NCBI RefSeq assembly: GCF_910578445.1
Contig: NZ_CAJTQC010000028.1
Location: 1-37,810, forward strand
DNA from: an uncultured Duncaniella sp.
Lineage (GTDB): Bacteria > Bacteroidota > Bacteroidia > Bacteroidales > Muribaculaceae
Reading direction: 5' to 3'
DNA: 37,810 bases
The notes beneath the pieces are model-generated. The model saw only the letters and a list, made by a program, of their open reading frames with translations. It searched no databases and was not told the origin of the DNA. Both the position numbers and the translations under genes were made by a program. This document shows, in pieces, positions 15,424 to 22,670 of this stretch; within the stretch, counting starts at the first letter, position 1, and the number at the start of each line of letters is the position of its first letter.

Positions 15424-17922
15424 ATGAGACACATTCTCCCTCTCTTTGCCTTGACCGTCGCGCTCGGAGCGACGGCCGAGCGAATCTGTATTGACAATGA
15501 CTGGCGTTTTGCCTTCGGCCACACCGATCCGGCGCGTGACTACGGGACCGGCACTGAATATTTCAACTATCTCACCAAAGCGGCATCGGTCCATAACACA
15601 GGCCCTTATGCCATGAAGTTCAACGACTCGACATGGACGGGAGTCAACCTGCCCCATGACTTTGTTGTCGACCTGCCTTTTGCCAGCGATGCAAGCCACA
15701 GCCACGGCTACAAGACCGTGGGCTACAAATATCCGGCGACCTCCGTCGGGTGGTATCGCAAGGTTATCCCCATCGCTGCAGAGGATTCCGTGATGCGTCT
15801 GTCGCTCGTCTTCGACGGCATATTCCGCGACAGCCGGGTGTGGTTCAACGGCTTCTATCTCGGTGGCGAGCCGAGCGGCTACGCTCAGCAGACCTACGAC
15901 ATCACCCCCTATGTCAACTGGGGCGGCGACAATGTGATTGCCGTCCGCGCCGATGCCACCCTCGAAGAAGGCTGGTTCTATGAAGGCGGAGGAATCTACC
16001 GCCATACATGGCTTGACAAAAAACCACCGCGCCACATAGCCCCCAACTCGGTAGCCGTCACCTATGTCGACGGACCTAATTCGGCTGTAACAGTCAGCGG
16101 ACGCATAGCCAACCGTCTCTACGGAGTCGGCCATGCTGACAATGAGACTTGTGTTCTTAATGCCGTCCTCATCGACCCGTCAGGCAATAAGGCCGCCGAA
16201 AAAAGAATCGACATCACCGACATGCCTGCTCCCGGCGACGAGTCGGAATGGTCGCTCATACTGCGTCCGGATTCAATTATCAGGTGGGACATCGACAATC
16301 CGGCTCTCTACACAATCGGTCTCACGCTGTCCGACGGCCGGTCGGCCGACAGCGAGACCGTCGTCACAGGATTCCGCACCGTGGAGTTCGACCCCGACAG
16401 AGGAATGCTTCTCAACGGCCGCCCGGTCAAACTCAAGGGTGTCAATCTTCATCAGGACCATGCCGGAGTAGGCGCAGGCATCCCCGACGCGGTAAACATC
16501 TACCGACTCAAGGAACTGAAGAAATATGGAGTCAATGCCTACCGTTCAAGCCATAACCCGATGACTCCGGAAGTACTTGCCGCGTGCGATTCGCTCGGCA
16601 TACTAGTCATCGAGGAAAACCGCCTGCTCGGCATAAACGGCTACCACACCGGCCAGCTGCGACGGATGATTGACTGCGACCGCAATCACCCCTCGATAAT
16701 CCTGTGGAGCGTCGGCAACGAGGAATGGGGTGTCGAATGGGACGAAAAGGGACGCCGAATCGTCAGCGAGCTGCGCGACATCTGCCACCGCATCGACCCG
16801 ACGCGCCCGATGACCGTGGCCACAAGCGGAGGGCCTATGCCCATAATACCGGCCGATGTCGCCGGCTACAATTATATAATGCAGAACCCTGTCGAAAAAT
16901 ACCGTGGCGAATATCCCGACCGTTGTGCCTATGGTTCGGAGGAGACATCGGGCTGCGGAACACGCGGTGTCTATTTCGACGACCGAGCCAACGGCCGCAT
17001 GGCCTCGCTCAACCGCATCCCCGACCAGCGCGACAGCTGCCTCAACCGCATAGCGCGCGGATGGCAGTTCTATGCCGACCGTCCGTGGCTCGCCGGACTC
17101 TTCTACTGGACCGGTTTTGACTACCGTGGCGAGCCTAATCCGCTCGAATATCCGGCGACAGGTTCGGAATTCGGTCTGCTCGACTATTGCGGTTTCCCGA
17201 AGGACGAGGCTTGGTATCTCAAATCGTGGTGGACCGACGAACCGGTGCTCCACATCTTCCCTCACTGGAATCTCGAAGGCCACGAGGGTGAGAACATCGA
17301 CCTCTGGGTGTATTCCAACATGGATGAAGTGGAATTGATTGTCAACGGTAAGAATCTCGGACGCAAGGCAATGCCACGCAACGGACATCTCTCATGGTCG
17401 GCCGTCTACCGTCCCGGCAAGGTCGAGGCACGCGGCTATAAGGATGGCCGACGGGTCATGACCGGCAAGGTCGAGACCACCGGACCTGCCGTCCGCGCTT
17501 TAGCTGACTATGCCTATTCCAAAGACGGCATCCAGATAATCAATGTCACCCTCGTCGACTCCAAAGACCGCACCGTCCCCACCGCCTGCAACCCGGTCAC
17601 GATTACCTACGGAAAATCCGGCTCTGACCTCACATCTCAGCCAACAGCCTCATCGACCCACAGCAGCAATCCGTCCAGCCCCACCGAAATCAACCGCCTC
17701 ATCGGAGCAGGAAACGACGGCCAGTCAACCGACTCCGAACACGGCTGTAACATACGCCTACTTGGAGCAGGAAACGGCGACCCGGCCTTCCGTGGCATCG
17801 AACGCCCGACACCCAATTCAAACTCGAAATCATTCACCATCCCGGCATTCAACGGCCACGCCCAGTTCATCATCTACAATCCCCAATCCTGCCCCGTCTC
17901 AATCCGTCTTTCAGACAACTAA
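15424..17922 (+). CDS. Secreted GH2 glycoside hydrolase, beta-galactosidase type
   Basis: An 832-residue exported GH2 enzyme. A short signal peptide (residues 1-18, ending GATAE) is followed by the sugar-binding jelly roll (about 22-210), an Ig-like domain, the TIM barrel (about 318-600) and Ig-like C-terminal domains. In the barrel, HQDHAGVG and YRSSHNPMTPEVL are typical. The acid/base is Glu433 in WSVGNEEW. The nucleophile is probably Glu506 in YGSEETSG. The WTGFDYRGEPNP segment lines the active site. Substrate is probably a beta-linked galactoside of a plant or host glycan, but GH2 also includes mannosidases and glucuronidases. The last domain carries a low-complexity insertion with a partial duplication (RLIGAGND / RLLGAGNG). 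No susC/susD pair is nearby, so it is not part of a visible polysaccharide utilisation locus. Confidence 0.9.
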   Translation: MRHILPLFALTVALGATAERICIDNDWRFAFGHTDPARDYGTGTEYFNYLTKAASVHNTGPYAMKFNDSTWTGVNLPHDFVVDLPFASDASHSHGYKTVGYKYPATSVGWYRKVIPIAAEDSVMRLSLVFDGIFRDSRVWFNGFYLGGEPSGYAQQTYDITPYVNWGGDNVIAVRADATLEEGWFYEGGGIYRHTWLDKKPPRHIAPNSVAVTYVDGPNSAVTVSGRIANRLYGVGHADNETCVLNAVLIDPSGNKAAEKRIDITDMPAPGDESEWSLILRPDSIIRWDIDNPALYTIGLTLSDGRSADSETVVTGFRTVEFDPDRGMLLNGRPVKLKGVNLHQDHAGVGAGIPDAVNIYRLKELKKYGVNAYRSSHNPMTPEVLAACDSLGILVIEENRLLGINGYHTGQLRRMIDCDRNHPSIILWSVGNEEWGVEWDEKGRRIVSELRDICHRIDPTRPMTVATSGGPMPIIPADVAGYNYIMQNPVEKYRGEYPDRCAYGSEETSGCGTRGVYFDDRANGRMASLNRIPDQRDSCLNRIARGWQFYADRPWLAGLFYWTGFDYRGEPNPLEYPATGSEFGLLDYCGFPKDEAWYLKSWWTDEPVLHIFPHWNLEGHEGENIDLWVYSNMDEVELIVNGKNLGRKAMPRNGHLSWSAVYRPGKVEARGYKDGRRVMTGKVETTGPAVRALADYAYSKDGIQIINVTLVDSKDRTVPTACNPVTITYGKSGSDLTSQPTASSTHSSNPSSPTEINRLIGAGNDGQSTDSEHGCNIRLLGAGNGDPAFRGIERPTPNSNSKSFTIPAFNGHAQFIIYNPQSCPVSIRLSDN

Positions 17923-18025
17923 AGCGTCCGCAGGACGCTGCCTTACTCATAACCCCGTACATCGGAGCGTAGCGAAGATGTGCGGGGAAAACATATCCAC
18001 AAAACCGGATGTCCTGCAGGACATC
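17923..18025. repeat. REP-like cluster of three palindromes after the GH2 gene
   Basis: Three hairpins follow the stop codon directly: a 7-bp stem AGCGTCC/GGACGCT (17923-17939), a central 11-bp stem CCCCGTACATC/GATGTGCGGGG with one wobble (17953-17987), and the perfect 18-bp palindrome GATGTCCTGCAGGACATC (18008-18025). The outer two share the core GTCC(T)GCAGGAC. It resembles a dispersed extragenic palindromic element and may protect or end the GH2 transcript. Confidence 0.7.
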
Positions 18026-18122
18026 GAATTACCGACCCTCGCACAGTGACAGCACACACCCCTGCCCACCGCACATTTTTCCATAACCTTCCATAACCCT
18101 ACACCAAAACAAAATCGGAGTA

Positions 18123-18153
18123 TTTGACTGTTGCGAATAAATGCCTATCTTTG
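18123..18153 (+). promoter_or_regulatory. Promoter of the DUF3316-S41 peptidase operon
   Basis: TTTG (18123-18126), a 19-base spacer and TATCTTTG (18146-18153) match the full consensus. Transcription would begin near 18160, downstream of an in-frame ATG at 18141, which rules that ATG out and supports the start at 18204. Confidence 0.85.
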
Positions 18154-18203
18154 CAATCGACCTGTCCGGCATGGACGAGGTATTTATATTCACACCATCA
18201 CAA

Positions 18204-19187
18204 ATGACAAACCGACAACTCATTACCATAGTCCTTACACTGCTGTGTCTCTCCCGAGCCTCAGCCTTTCCCCTTACCACCTCCACTCATGCCGCCGAAG
18301 CCGGCACAGCCATATCTGAAACCGCCACATGCAGTGTCATGACAACCGAAGCGGAAGCCGACACACCGACATCCGGGACAGCCGTATCAATAACCGACAC
18401 GACGGCTACCATCCTCCGCCCCGTCTTTGCAGCATACACCGCCGAGTTCGGTTCGGCGCACCTTGCCGACACCTATCTCAGCCCCATAAAATACACCGGT
18501 TGGCACGCCGGACTCGACTACCAGCGCTATCAGGCCATGCGCTTCGACCCCGACCGCTGGACCATGCGCCTACATTTCAACCTCGGCCTCGACAAGACCG
18601 ACAATCCCGCGCGCAACGCCACGATGTGGAGCATCATGCTCAACGCCGACTGGGGTATGATGCGCAAATTCCGCCCCTTCACCCCCGACCTCACCCTTGC
18701 CATCGGCGGCTCGACCGGCATCGAGGCCGGTTGCCTCTACAACCCTCGCAACGGCAACAATCCGGCATCGGCAAAGGCAGCTTGGACCGTCAACCTGACA
18801 GGCTACGCCTCATGGCGCACAAAACTGTGGCGACTGCCGGTGACACTCACCTATCAGCCCACGCTCCCGGTGGCAGGCGCATTCTTCGCCCCCGACTACG
18901 GCGAGCTTTACTATGAAATCTATCTCGGTGACCACGAAGGACTTGCCCACGCGGCATGGTGGGGCAACTACTTCAAGCTCGACAACCAGCTGACGGCCGA
19001 CCTCCATCTCGGCTCGACCAACCTGCGCCTCGGCTACCACGGAGCTATCTTCTCGTCGAAAGTCAACCATGTGGTGACCAACATCTTCACCCACGCATTC
19101 ACCATCGGTGTCAGCGGCGAGTGGATTTCGGTCAATCCGCGCAAGGAGATTCCCACCAAATGCCGGATGATAAACGCCTTATATTAA
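18204..19187 (+). CDS. DUF3316-like exported protein, probable outer-membrane beta-barrel
   Basis: A 327-residue exported protein. The start at 18204 gives a good signal peptide (TNRQLITIVLTLLCLSRASA) and is the first ATG after the promoter. After a Thr/Ala-rich linker (about 22-70), the body contains FGSAHLADTYLSPIKYTGWH, then repeated amphipathic strands ending in aromatics (WTMRLHFNLGLD, AAWTVNLTGYASW, NLRLGYHGAIFS, HAFTIGVSGEWI). This is the pattern of DUF3316 proteins of Bacteroidales, expected to be small outer-membrane barrels. The conserved stretch FFAPDYGELYYEIYLGD lies near residue 235. The S41 peptidase gene follows after 31 bases, so the pair is one operon. Function is unknown. 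Confidence 0.75.
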   Translation: MTNRQLITIVLTLLCLSRASAFPLTTSTHAAEAGTAISETATCSVMTTEAEADTPTSGTAVSITDTTATILRPVFAAYTAEFGSAHLADTYLSPIKYTGWHAGLDYQRYQAMRFDPDRWTMRLHFNLGLDKTDNPARNATMWSIMLNADWGMMRKFRPFTPDLTLAIGGSTGIEAGCLYNPRNGNNPASAKAAWTVNLTGYASWRTKLWRLPVTLTYQPTLPVAGAFFAPDYGELYYEIYLGDHEGLAHAAWWGNYFKLDNQLTADLHLGSTNLRLGYHGAIFSSKVNHVVTNIFTHAFTIGVSGEWISVNPRKEIPTKCRMINALY

Positions 19188-19218
19188 CCTCAATCCGTCA
19201 ACCGTCACACGCAAAACA

Positions 19219-20247
19219 ATGACCCGCCTCATAACCCTCCTATCAGTCTTCACGGCGCTTGCCATCGCCACACTGTCGACATCCTGCCACAAAATCGAGG
19301 AGTATGCCGACGATCCACACGGCAACTTCGAAGCCCTCTGGACAATAATCGACGAGCACTATTGCTTCCTTGACGAAAAAGGCATCGACTGGGATGCCGT
19401 CCATGCCACCTACGCCCGTCGCATAGGCCCTGAGATGACACGCGAGGAGCTTTTCATCGTCTGCGCCGACATGCTCGACGAGCTTAAGGACGGCCACGTC
19501 AACCTCTCAGCTCCTTTCAACACCTCCTACTATCGTAAATGGTGGAGCGACTATCCGCAAAACTTCTCCGAGAGGCTCATCGAGGAGTCATATTTCAACT
19601 TCAACTACCGCCAGACAGGTGGAATGAAATTCGGCATACTGTCCGAAAACATAGGCTATATCTACTATCCGTCGTTCTCCAACCCCATCGGCGAAGGCAA
19701 CCTCGACAATGTGCTTTACTTCCTGAAAAACACTCAGGGACTGATCATCGACGTGCGCGACAACGGCGGAGGCGACCTCACCAACGTAGAGACCCTCGTC
19801 AGCCGTTTCATCACAGAGCCGACCGTAGTAGGCTACATCTCCCACAAGACCGGCCCGGGCCACAACGACTTCTCCGAACCGTTTGAAATCGAATACAAAC
19901 CCGCTGCAGCGGGACGCATACGCTGGGGCAAACCGGTCATCGTCATCGCCAACCGCTCGACCTTCTCGGCGGCCAACAATTTCGTGTCAGTCATGAAACT
20001 CATCCCCGGAGTCCGCGTAGTCGGAGCTACCACAGGCGGAGGCTCAGGCATGCCCTACTCATCCGAACTCCCCTGCGGATGGTCGGTGCGCTTCTCGGCA
20101 TGCTCGATGCTCGACGCCGAGCGCCGCAGCACCGAATTCGGAGTCGAACCCACCGAAGGCTGTGCCGTCGACATGAACCCGCTCGAAGCCCTGTCAGGCA
20201 AAGACACCATCCTCGAATTCGCCATCAACCTCCTGCAAAATCAATAA
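19219..20247 (+). CDS. S41 family peptidase, probable lipoprotein
   Basis: A 342-residue serine peptidase of the C-terminal-processing (tail-specific) family. The signal sequence ends in LSTSC (Cys23), a plausible lipobox, so it is likely anchored in the periplasm or on the surface. The tricorn-like helical start (residues 35-95, including LKDGHVNLS) is followed by the core IIDVRDNGGGD (176-186) and the catalytic NRSTFSAAN (245-253; Ser250 the probable nucleophile). GATTGGGSGMP is the next conserved turn. There is no clear PDZ domain, which most CtpA-like proteins have, so this belongs to the short S41 type common in Bacteroidetes. It is the second gene of an operon with the DUF3316-like gene, and may process or turn over that partner. 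The substrate is unknown. Confidence 0.9.
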   Translation: MTRLITLLSVFTALAIATLSTSCHKIEEYADDPHGNFEALWTIIDEHYCFLDEKGIDWDAVHATYARRIGPEMTREELFIVCADMLDELKDGHVNLSAPFNTSYYRKWWSDYPQNFSERLIEESYFNFNYRQTGGMKFGILSENIGYIYYPSFSNPIGEGNLDNVLYFLKNTQGLIIDVRDNGGGDLTNVETLVSRFITEPTVVGYISHKTGPGHNDFSEPFEIEYKPAAAGRIRWGKPVIVIANRSTFSAANNFVSVMKLIPGVRVVGATTGGGSGMPYSSELPCGWSVRFSACSMLDAERRSTEFGVEPTEGCAVDMNPLEALSGKDTILEFAINLLQNQ

Positions 20248-20265
20248 CTTTACTATTTAATCAAC

Positions 20266-20577
20266 TTAATCAACGCTCTTAGAGCAATATCGATATACCA
20301 TGTTGACAATATCGAGTTTATGTTTATAGATCTCGAATTCGCCACCCTTACAAAACAGACTATAATTATCACATCCGATATAATCATTGCACTCGGTACA
20401 ATGGAAAACCACTATACCGAGTGCAACAATATCAGCCGTTCCAAAGTGACAAGATAATTGCTCCGTCAGCAAATTCCATAAATCATTAGGGAATTTTCCG
20501 AACCACATTGACAAGTCAAAGCTGAAAATATTCCGAATGAGCCCAAAGTCAACCTTCGGAATTTGCTGAATAATCAC
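20266..20577 (-). CDS. Small hypothetical protein coupled to the upstream secreted protein gene
   Basis: A 103-residue ORF of AT-rich composition. Its ATG (20575-20577) overlaps the stop of the upstream gene in an ATGA arrangement, which suggests translational coupling and is the main evidence that it is real. It has no signal peptide. Five cysteines, with the pattern CTEC then C then C, might suggest metal binding, but I do not recognise the family. It ends 18 bases from the convergent S41 peptidase gene. It could still be a chance ORF. Confidence 0.4.
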   Translation of the reverse strand: MIIQQIPKVDFGLIRNIFSFDLSMWFGKFPNDLWNLLTEQLSCHFGTADIVALGIVVFHCTECNDYIGCDNYSLFCKGGEFEIYKHKLDIVNMVYRYCSKSVD

Positions 20578-21080
20578 ATTTGCTCTTTATATACATCAAA
20601 TGTGATTTTAAACAGATTCATAGAATGCTCTAAAATGTCATAAGCATCATCTATTACGTTACACCTCGCCATTAATGTATCCAATTCACGTTCGGAGTAA
20701 GGATACGTGATTACTTTCAGAGTAAAGAATCTTTTCTGAGCCTCAATTAAACCCGAAATAGTTTGTTTTTTACGTAGGCATGATTCGTAGTATTGTTGAT
20801 ATGAATTGCCTAATTTGGAATTGAAATTTCGATTATACAAGTCTAATTGAATTGCAATAGATTTCGTGTACACTTCATTTGCAAACATTGTTATGTCTGA
20901 ATTAAGCCTATCAAGTTCGTATGTCAATTTAAGATATGATAATTCATGTTCAAGAGAATCAACCCTATGAACAAGTATTTGAGTTACCTCTTGAGAATCT
21001 TGAGACACAGAATTTGTGGATTGTGCCTGAGCCGCAATGAAGCCAAGTACAAATACAATTGAATACAGAAATTTTTTCAT
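20574..21080 (-). CDS. Secreted coiled-coil-like protein, function unknown
   Basis: A 168-residue exported protein. The chosen start (21078-21080) gives a clear signal peptide, KKFLYSIVFVLGFIAAQAQ. The frame stays open a further 96 codons upstream, but that part overlaps a hairpin-rich leader and would bury the signal peptide, so it is left out. The mature protein is strongly helical and charged (VHRVDSLEHELSYLKLTYELDRL at about 34-56, split by leucine heptads), then has an Asn/Tyr/Gln-rich segment and a second helical part. It may be a periplasmic coiled coil. The gene is AT-rich compared with its neighbours, which suggests transfer, and is coupled to the 103-codon ORF downstream. I do not recognise the family. 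Confidence 0.65.
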   Translation of the reverse strand: MKKFLYSIVFVLGFIAAQAQSTNSVSQDSQEVTQILVHRVDSLEHELSYLKLTYELDRLNSDITMFANEVYTKSIAIQLDLYNRNFNSKLGNSYQQYYESCLRKKQTISGLIEAQKRFFTLKVITYPYSERELDTLMARCNVIDDAYDILEHSMNLFKITFDVYKEQM

Positions 21081-21096
21081 ACGGAGTAGTATATTA

Positions 21097-21228
21097 TGCA
21101 CCACAGTCGCCAAAAGTGCAGTTACAATGCTATGAAGCGTGGAACTGTAATGCCACGTCTTAATGCGAAGGTGGTAGGAATACCTTGATGAGCAGATGTG
21201 GGAATAACAGCCCCACGCATATGCGTGG
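21097..21228 (-). ncRNA. Hairpin-rich leader or small RNA upstream of the secreted coiled-coil gene
   Basis: Five short hairpins lie in a row on the minus strand: 21228-21213 (perfect 16-bp palindrome CCACGCATATGCGTGG), 21216-21198 (5 bp, overlapping and so alternative to the first), 21186-21168 (5 bp), 21157-21138 (CGTGG/CCACG) and 21120-21097 (TGCAC/GTGCA). They occupy a ~260-base leader between a -7 box at 21355-21348 and the ATG at 21080. The layout suggests a structured 5' leader or an independent RNA. No known Rfam family was recognised by eye. Confidence 0.4.
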
Positions 21229-21347
21229 AGACCATTACGCCATCTCTTGCTCATGTGAATAAAGTTTCCTACGCTTTTCGCATACAAGAAGAAGACATAA
21301 CGCCTCTTTTTCCAAAATATCGTGATGGGACTACTCCCAATTAAATG

Positions 21348-21355
21348 CAAAGTTA
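21348..21355 (-). promoter_or_regulatory. Promoter -7 box for the minus-strand AT-rich gene pair
   Basis: On the minus strand this is TAACTTTG, a perfect -7 box. The nearest TTTG (21374-21371) is only 15 bases upstream, shorter than the usual 19-20, so the -33 contact is uncertain. Use of it gives a leader of about 260 bases that carries the hairpin series. Confidence 0.55.
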
Positions 21356-21368
21356 AGACTTTTTGCAT

Positions 21369-21781
21369 TGCAAATCAATAGGCTGGGCAAAATAAGTTTG
21401 GTTATATATATATATAGACATATAAACCGAACCATATCTATACAATAGATGGGGCTAACGAGAGATACCACTATCAGATTTTTCACCAGCCCCCTATCTT
21501 TATCTTCATACCAACCACCGAAAGAAACAAAACAAGGCAAATAAAAAAAGTTAACGACCGCAAATTATCTATAAATCGTTTCTATTCGTTTTCAGCCAAT
21601 TACCAAAACAGCAAAGACTTAGCATAACAAAGCACAGACATATCACTAATAATCAGCATAATTACTCCTTAAGCCAGATTATGTTTAGTTTGAAGTAAAC
21701 TTTATCGGAATTCTGCTTGTTAATCCAACAGAAAACCGTTATCTTTGCAGAGTTTCTATCCCTCCTTCATCCTGTTTGGAA
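21369..21781. other. AT-rich divergent intergenic region
   Basis: About 410 bases without a convincing gene. It holds a (TA)7 tract (21403-21416) flanked by GGTT and AACC, and a hairpin with stem GGGGCT/AGCCCC (21451-21456 with 21488-21493) that can extend through AGAT/ATCT past a bulge. The stretch 21540-21700 shows nothing recognisable. The right end carries the promoter of the toxin operon. Confidence 0.6.
21716..21747 (+). promoter_or_regulatory. Promoter of the toxin-antitoxin-chaperone operon
   Basis: CTTG (21716-21719), a 20-base spacer and TATCTTTG (21740-21747) form a near-perfect promoter. The leader to the ATG at 21782 is about 28 bases. TypeII antitoxins usually repress such promoters, but no clear operator palindrome was seen by eye. 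Confidence 0.75.
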
Positions 21782-22210
21782 ATGGCTGAATTCTATCTTT
21801 GCCCTGTCGATGACATCGATAACCCAAAATATGATTTCTATCTGCTCTACATCGACGGACGGAATTTCTTTGAGGACTTTGTGAAGTCACTCAGACAGAA
21901 ATCCGAACTTGATGAGATGGACACAATCATGGCTCTTATGGACAAGGTTGATAACAACAATCTGCCGACATCCAAGTACCGCCACATAACCGGAGGGAAA
22001 TATGACAGAAAAGATGTGTGGGAGTTCAAGTCAAAACATCTGAGAATCTATACTCTTAAAATCCCGCCGGACTACTATATAGTCCTTGGTGGCTATAAGA
22101 AGGGGCAGGAGAAAGACATTGCCAAGATATTCAGACATTTTAATAATATTCCTGATGAAATTCCAATCAGGAACGATGACGAAAAAGACAATGAAGCTCA
22201 ACAAGAATAG
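21782..22210 (+). CDS. HigB/RelE-like toxin, first gene of a TAC-type operon
   Basis: A 142-residue cytoplasmic protein. Its central part (about 66-116) has the RelE/HigB pattern: KYRHITGGKYDRKDVWEFK, then HLRIYTLKI, then a strand and basic turn IVLGGYKKGQEKDI. Such toxins cleave mRNA, usually on the ribosome. The N-terminal ~60 residues are longer than in minimal HigB toxins, and the C-terminus is acidic. ATG at 21782 is preferred over an upstream in-frame TTG at 21776. It overlaps the antitoxin gene, and the toxin-first order is that of higBA. The AT-rich base composition differs from the flanking housekeeping genes, as expected for a mobile defence or addiction cassette. Activity is inferred from fold pattern and context, not from confirmed catalytic residues. 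Confidence 0.7.
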   Translation: MAEFYLCPVDDIDNPKYDFYLLYIDGRNFFEDFVKSLRQKSELDEMDTIMALMDKVDNNNLPTSKYRHITGGKYDRKDVWEFKSKHLRIYTLKIPPDYYIVLGGYKKGQEKDIAKIFRHFNNIPDEIPIRNDDEKDNEAQQE

Positions 22211-22670
22211 AAATAAATATGATTCGCCGGCTTACTGGACGCAACTCATCCAGCTTTCGCTCCAAGATAACATCAAACATTATCTTGAAGAAAAGCATAT
22301 GACGCAATCTGAGTTTGCTGAACGGCTTGGAGTGTCTAAAGGCTACGTTTCCCAAATACTTAACGGTGATTTTGACCATAAACTCTCCAAACTGACTCAG
22401 TTAGCGCTTGCCTGCGAGATGGTTCCGCGCATAGAATTCGTCCCGAAGCAACACAGCCGTGAAGTAGCCTACGAAAGCTATATCCGCCCTACCGACTGGA
22501 AACATTGCACCACCTATACCCGAAAGCTCGCCTTTCACACCATCCGGCCTCAAAATACGAAATACACAGAACTTCCCGGCTCTAAAACCCTCCGTTCAGC
22601 CGTGATAATTGATGGAGGAAACAACTGGACAGAATCCAAATCTCTGATAACCATAGATAAAATTGCCTGA
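22191..22670 (+). CDS. HTH antitoxin with long C-terminal extension (HigA-like, possible chaperone-addiction domain)
   Basis: A 159-residue DNA-binding protein. A helical lead (about 10-35, DSPAYWTQLIQLSLQDNI) precedes a Cro/C1-type helix-turn-helix (about 37-75: MTQSEFAERLGVSKGYVSQILNG). About 80 residues follow, including IRPTDWKHCTTYTRKLAFHTI. In known TAC systems, a C-terminal extension of the antitoxin makes it depend on a SecB-like chaperone; this tail sits in the right place for that role. The gene overlaps the toxin gene by 20 bases and its stop overlaps the next ATG by one base. Another in-frame start at 22176 would add five residues. It probably represses the operon promoter. The HTH call is firm; the chaperone-dependence is inference. 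Confidence 0.75.
   Translation: MKLNKNRNKYDSPAYWTQLIQLSLQDNIKHYLEEKHMTQSEFAERLGVSKGYVSQILNGDFDHKLSKLTQLALACEMVPRIEFVPKQHSREVAYESYIRPTDWKHCTTYTRKLAFHTIRPQNTKYTELPGSKTLRSAVIIDGGNNWTESKSLITIDKIA

Noticed and set aside
18141..18203. In-frame upstream ATG for the DUF3316-like gene
   Set aside because: It lies at the -7 box of a full-consensus promoter, hence before the transcript start, and would spoil the signal peptide.
21081..21368. N-terminal extension of 96 codons on the secreted coiled-coil gene
   Set aside because: It would bury a clear signal peptide and is made of hairpin-forming repeats; a leader is the better reading.
21403..21416. (TA)7 tract as a phase-variable switch
   Set aside because: It lies about 325 bases from the toxin operon promoter and outside both promoters' core spacers, so slippage would probably have no promoter effect. 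Left as part of the intergenic description.
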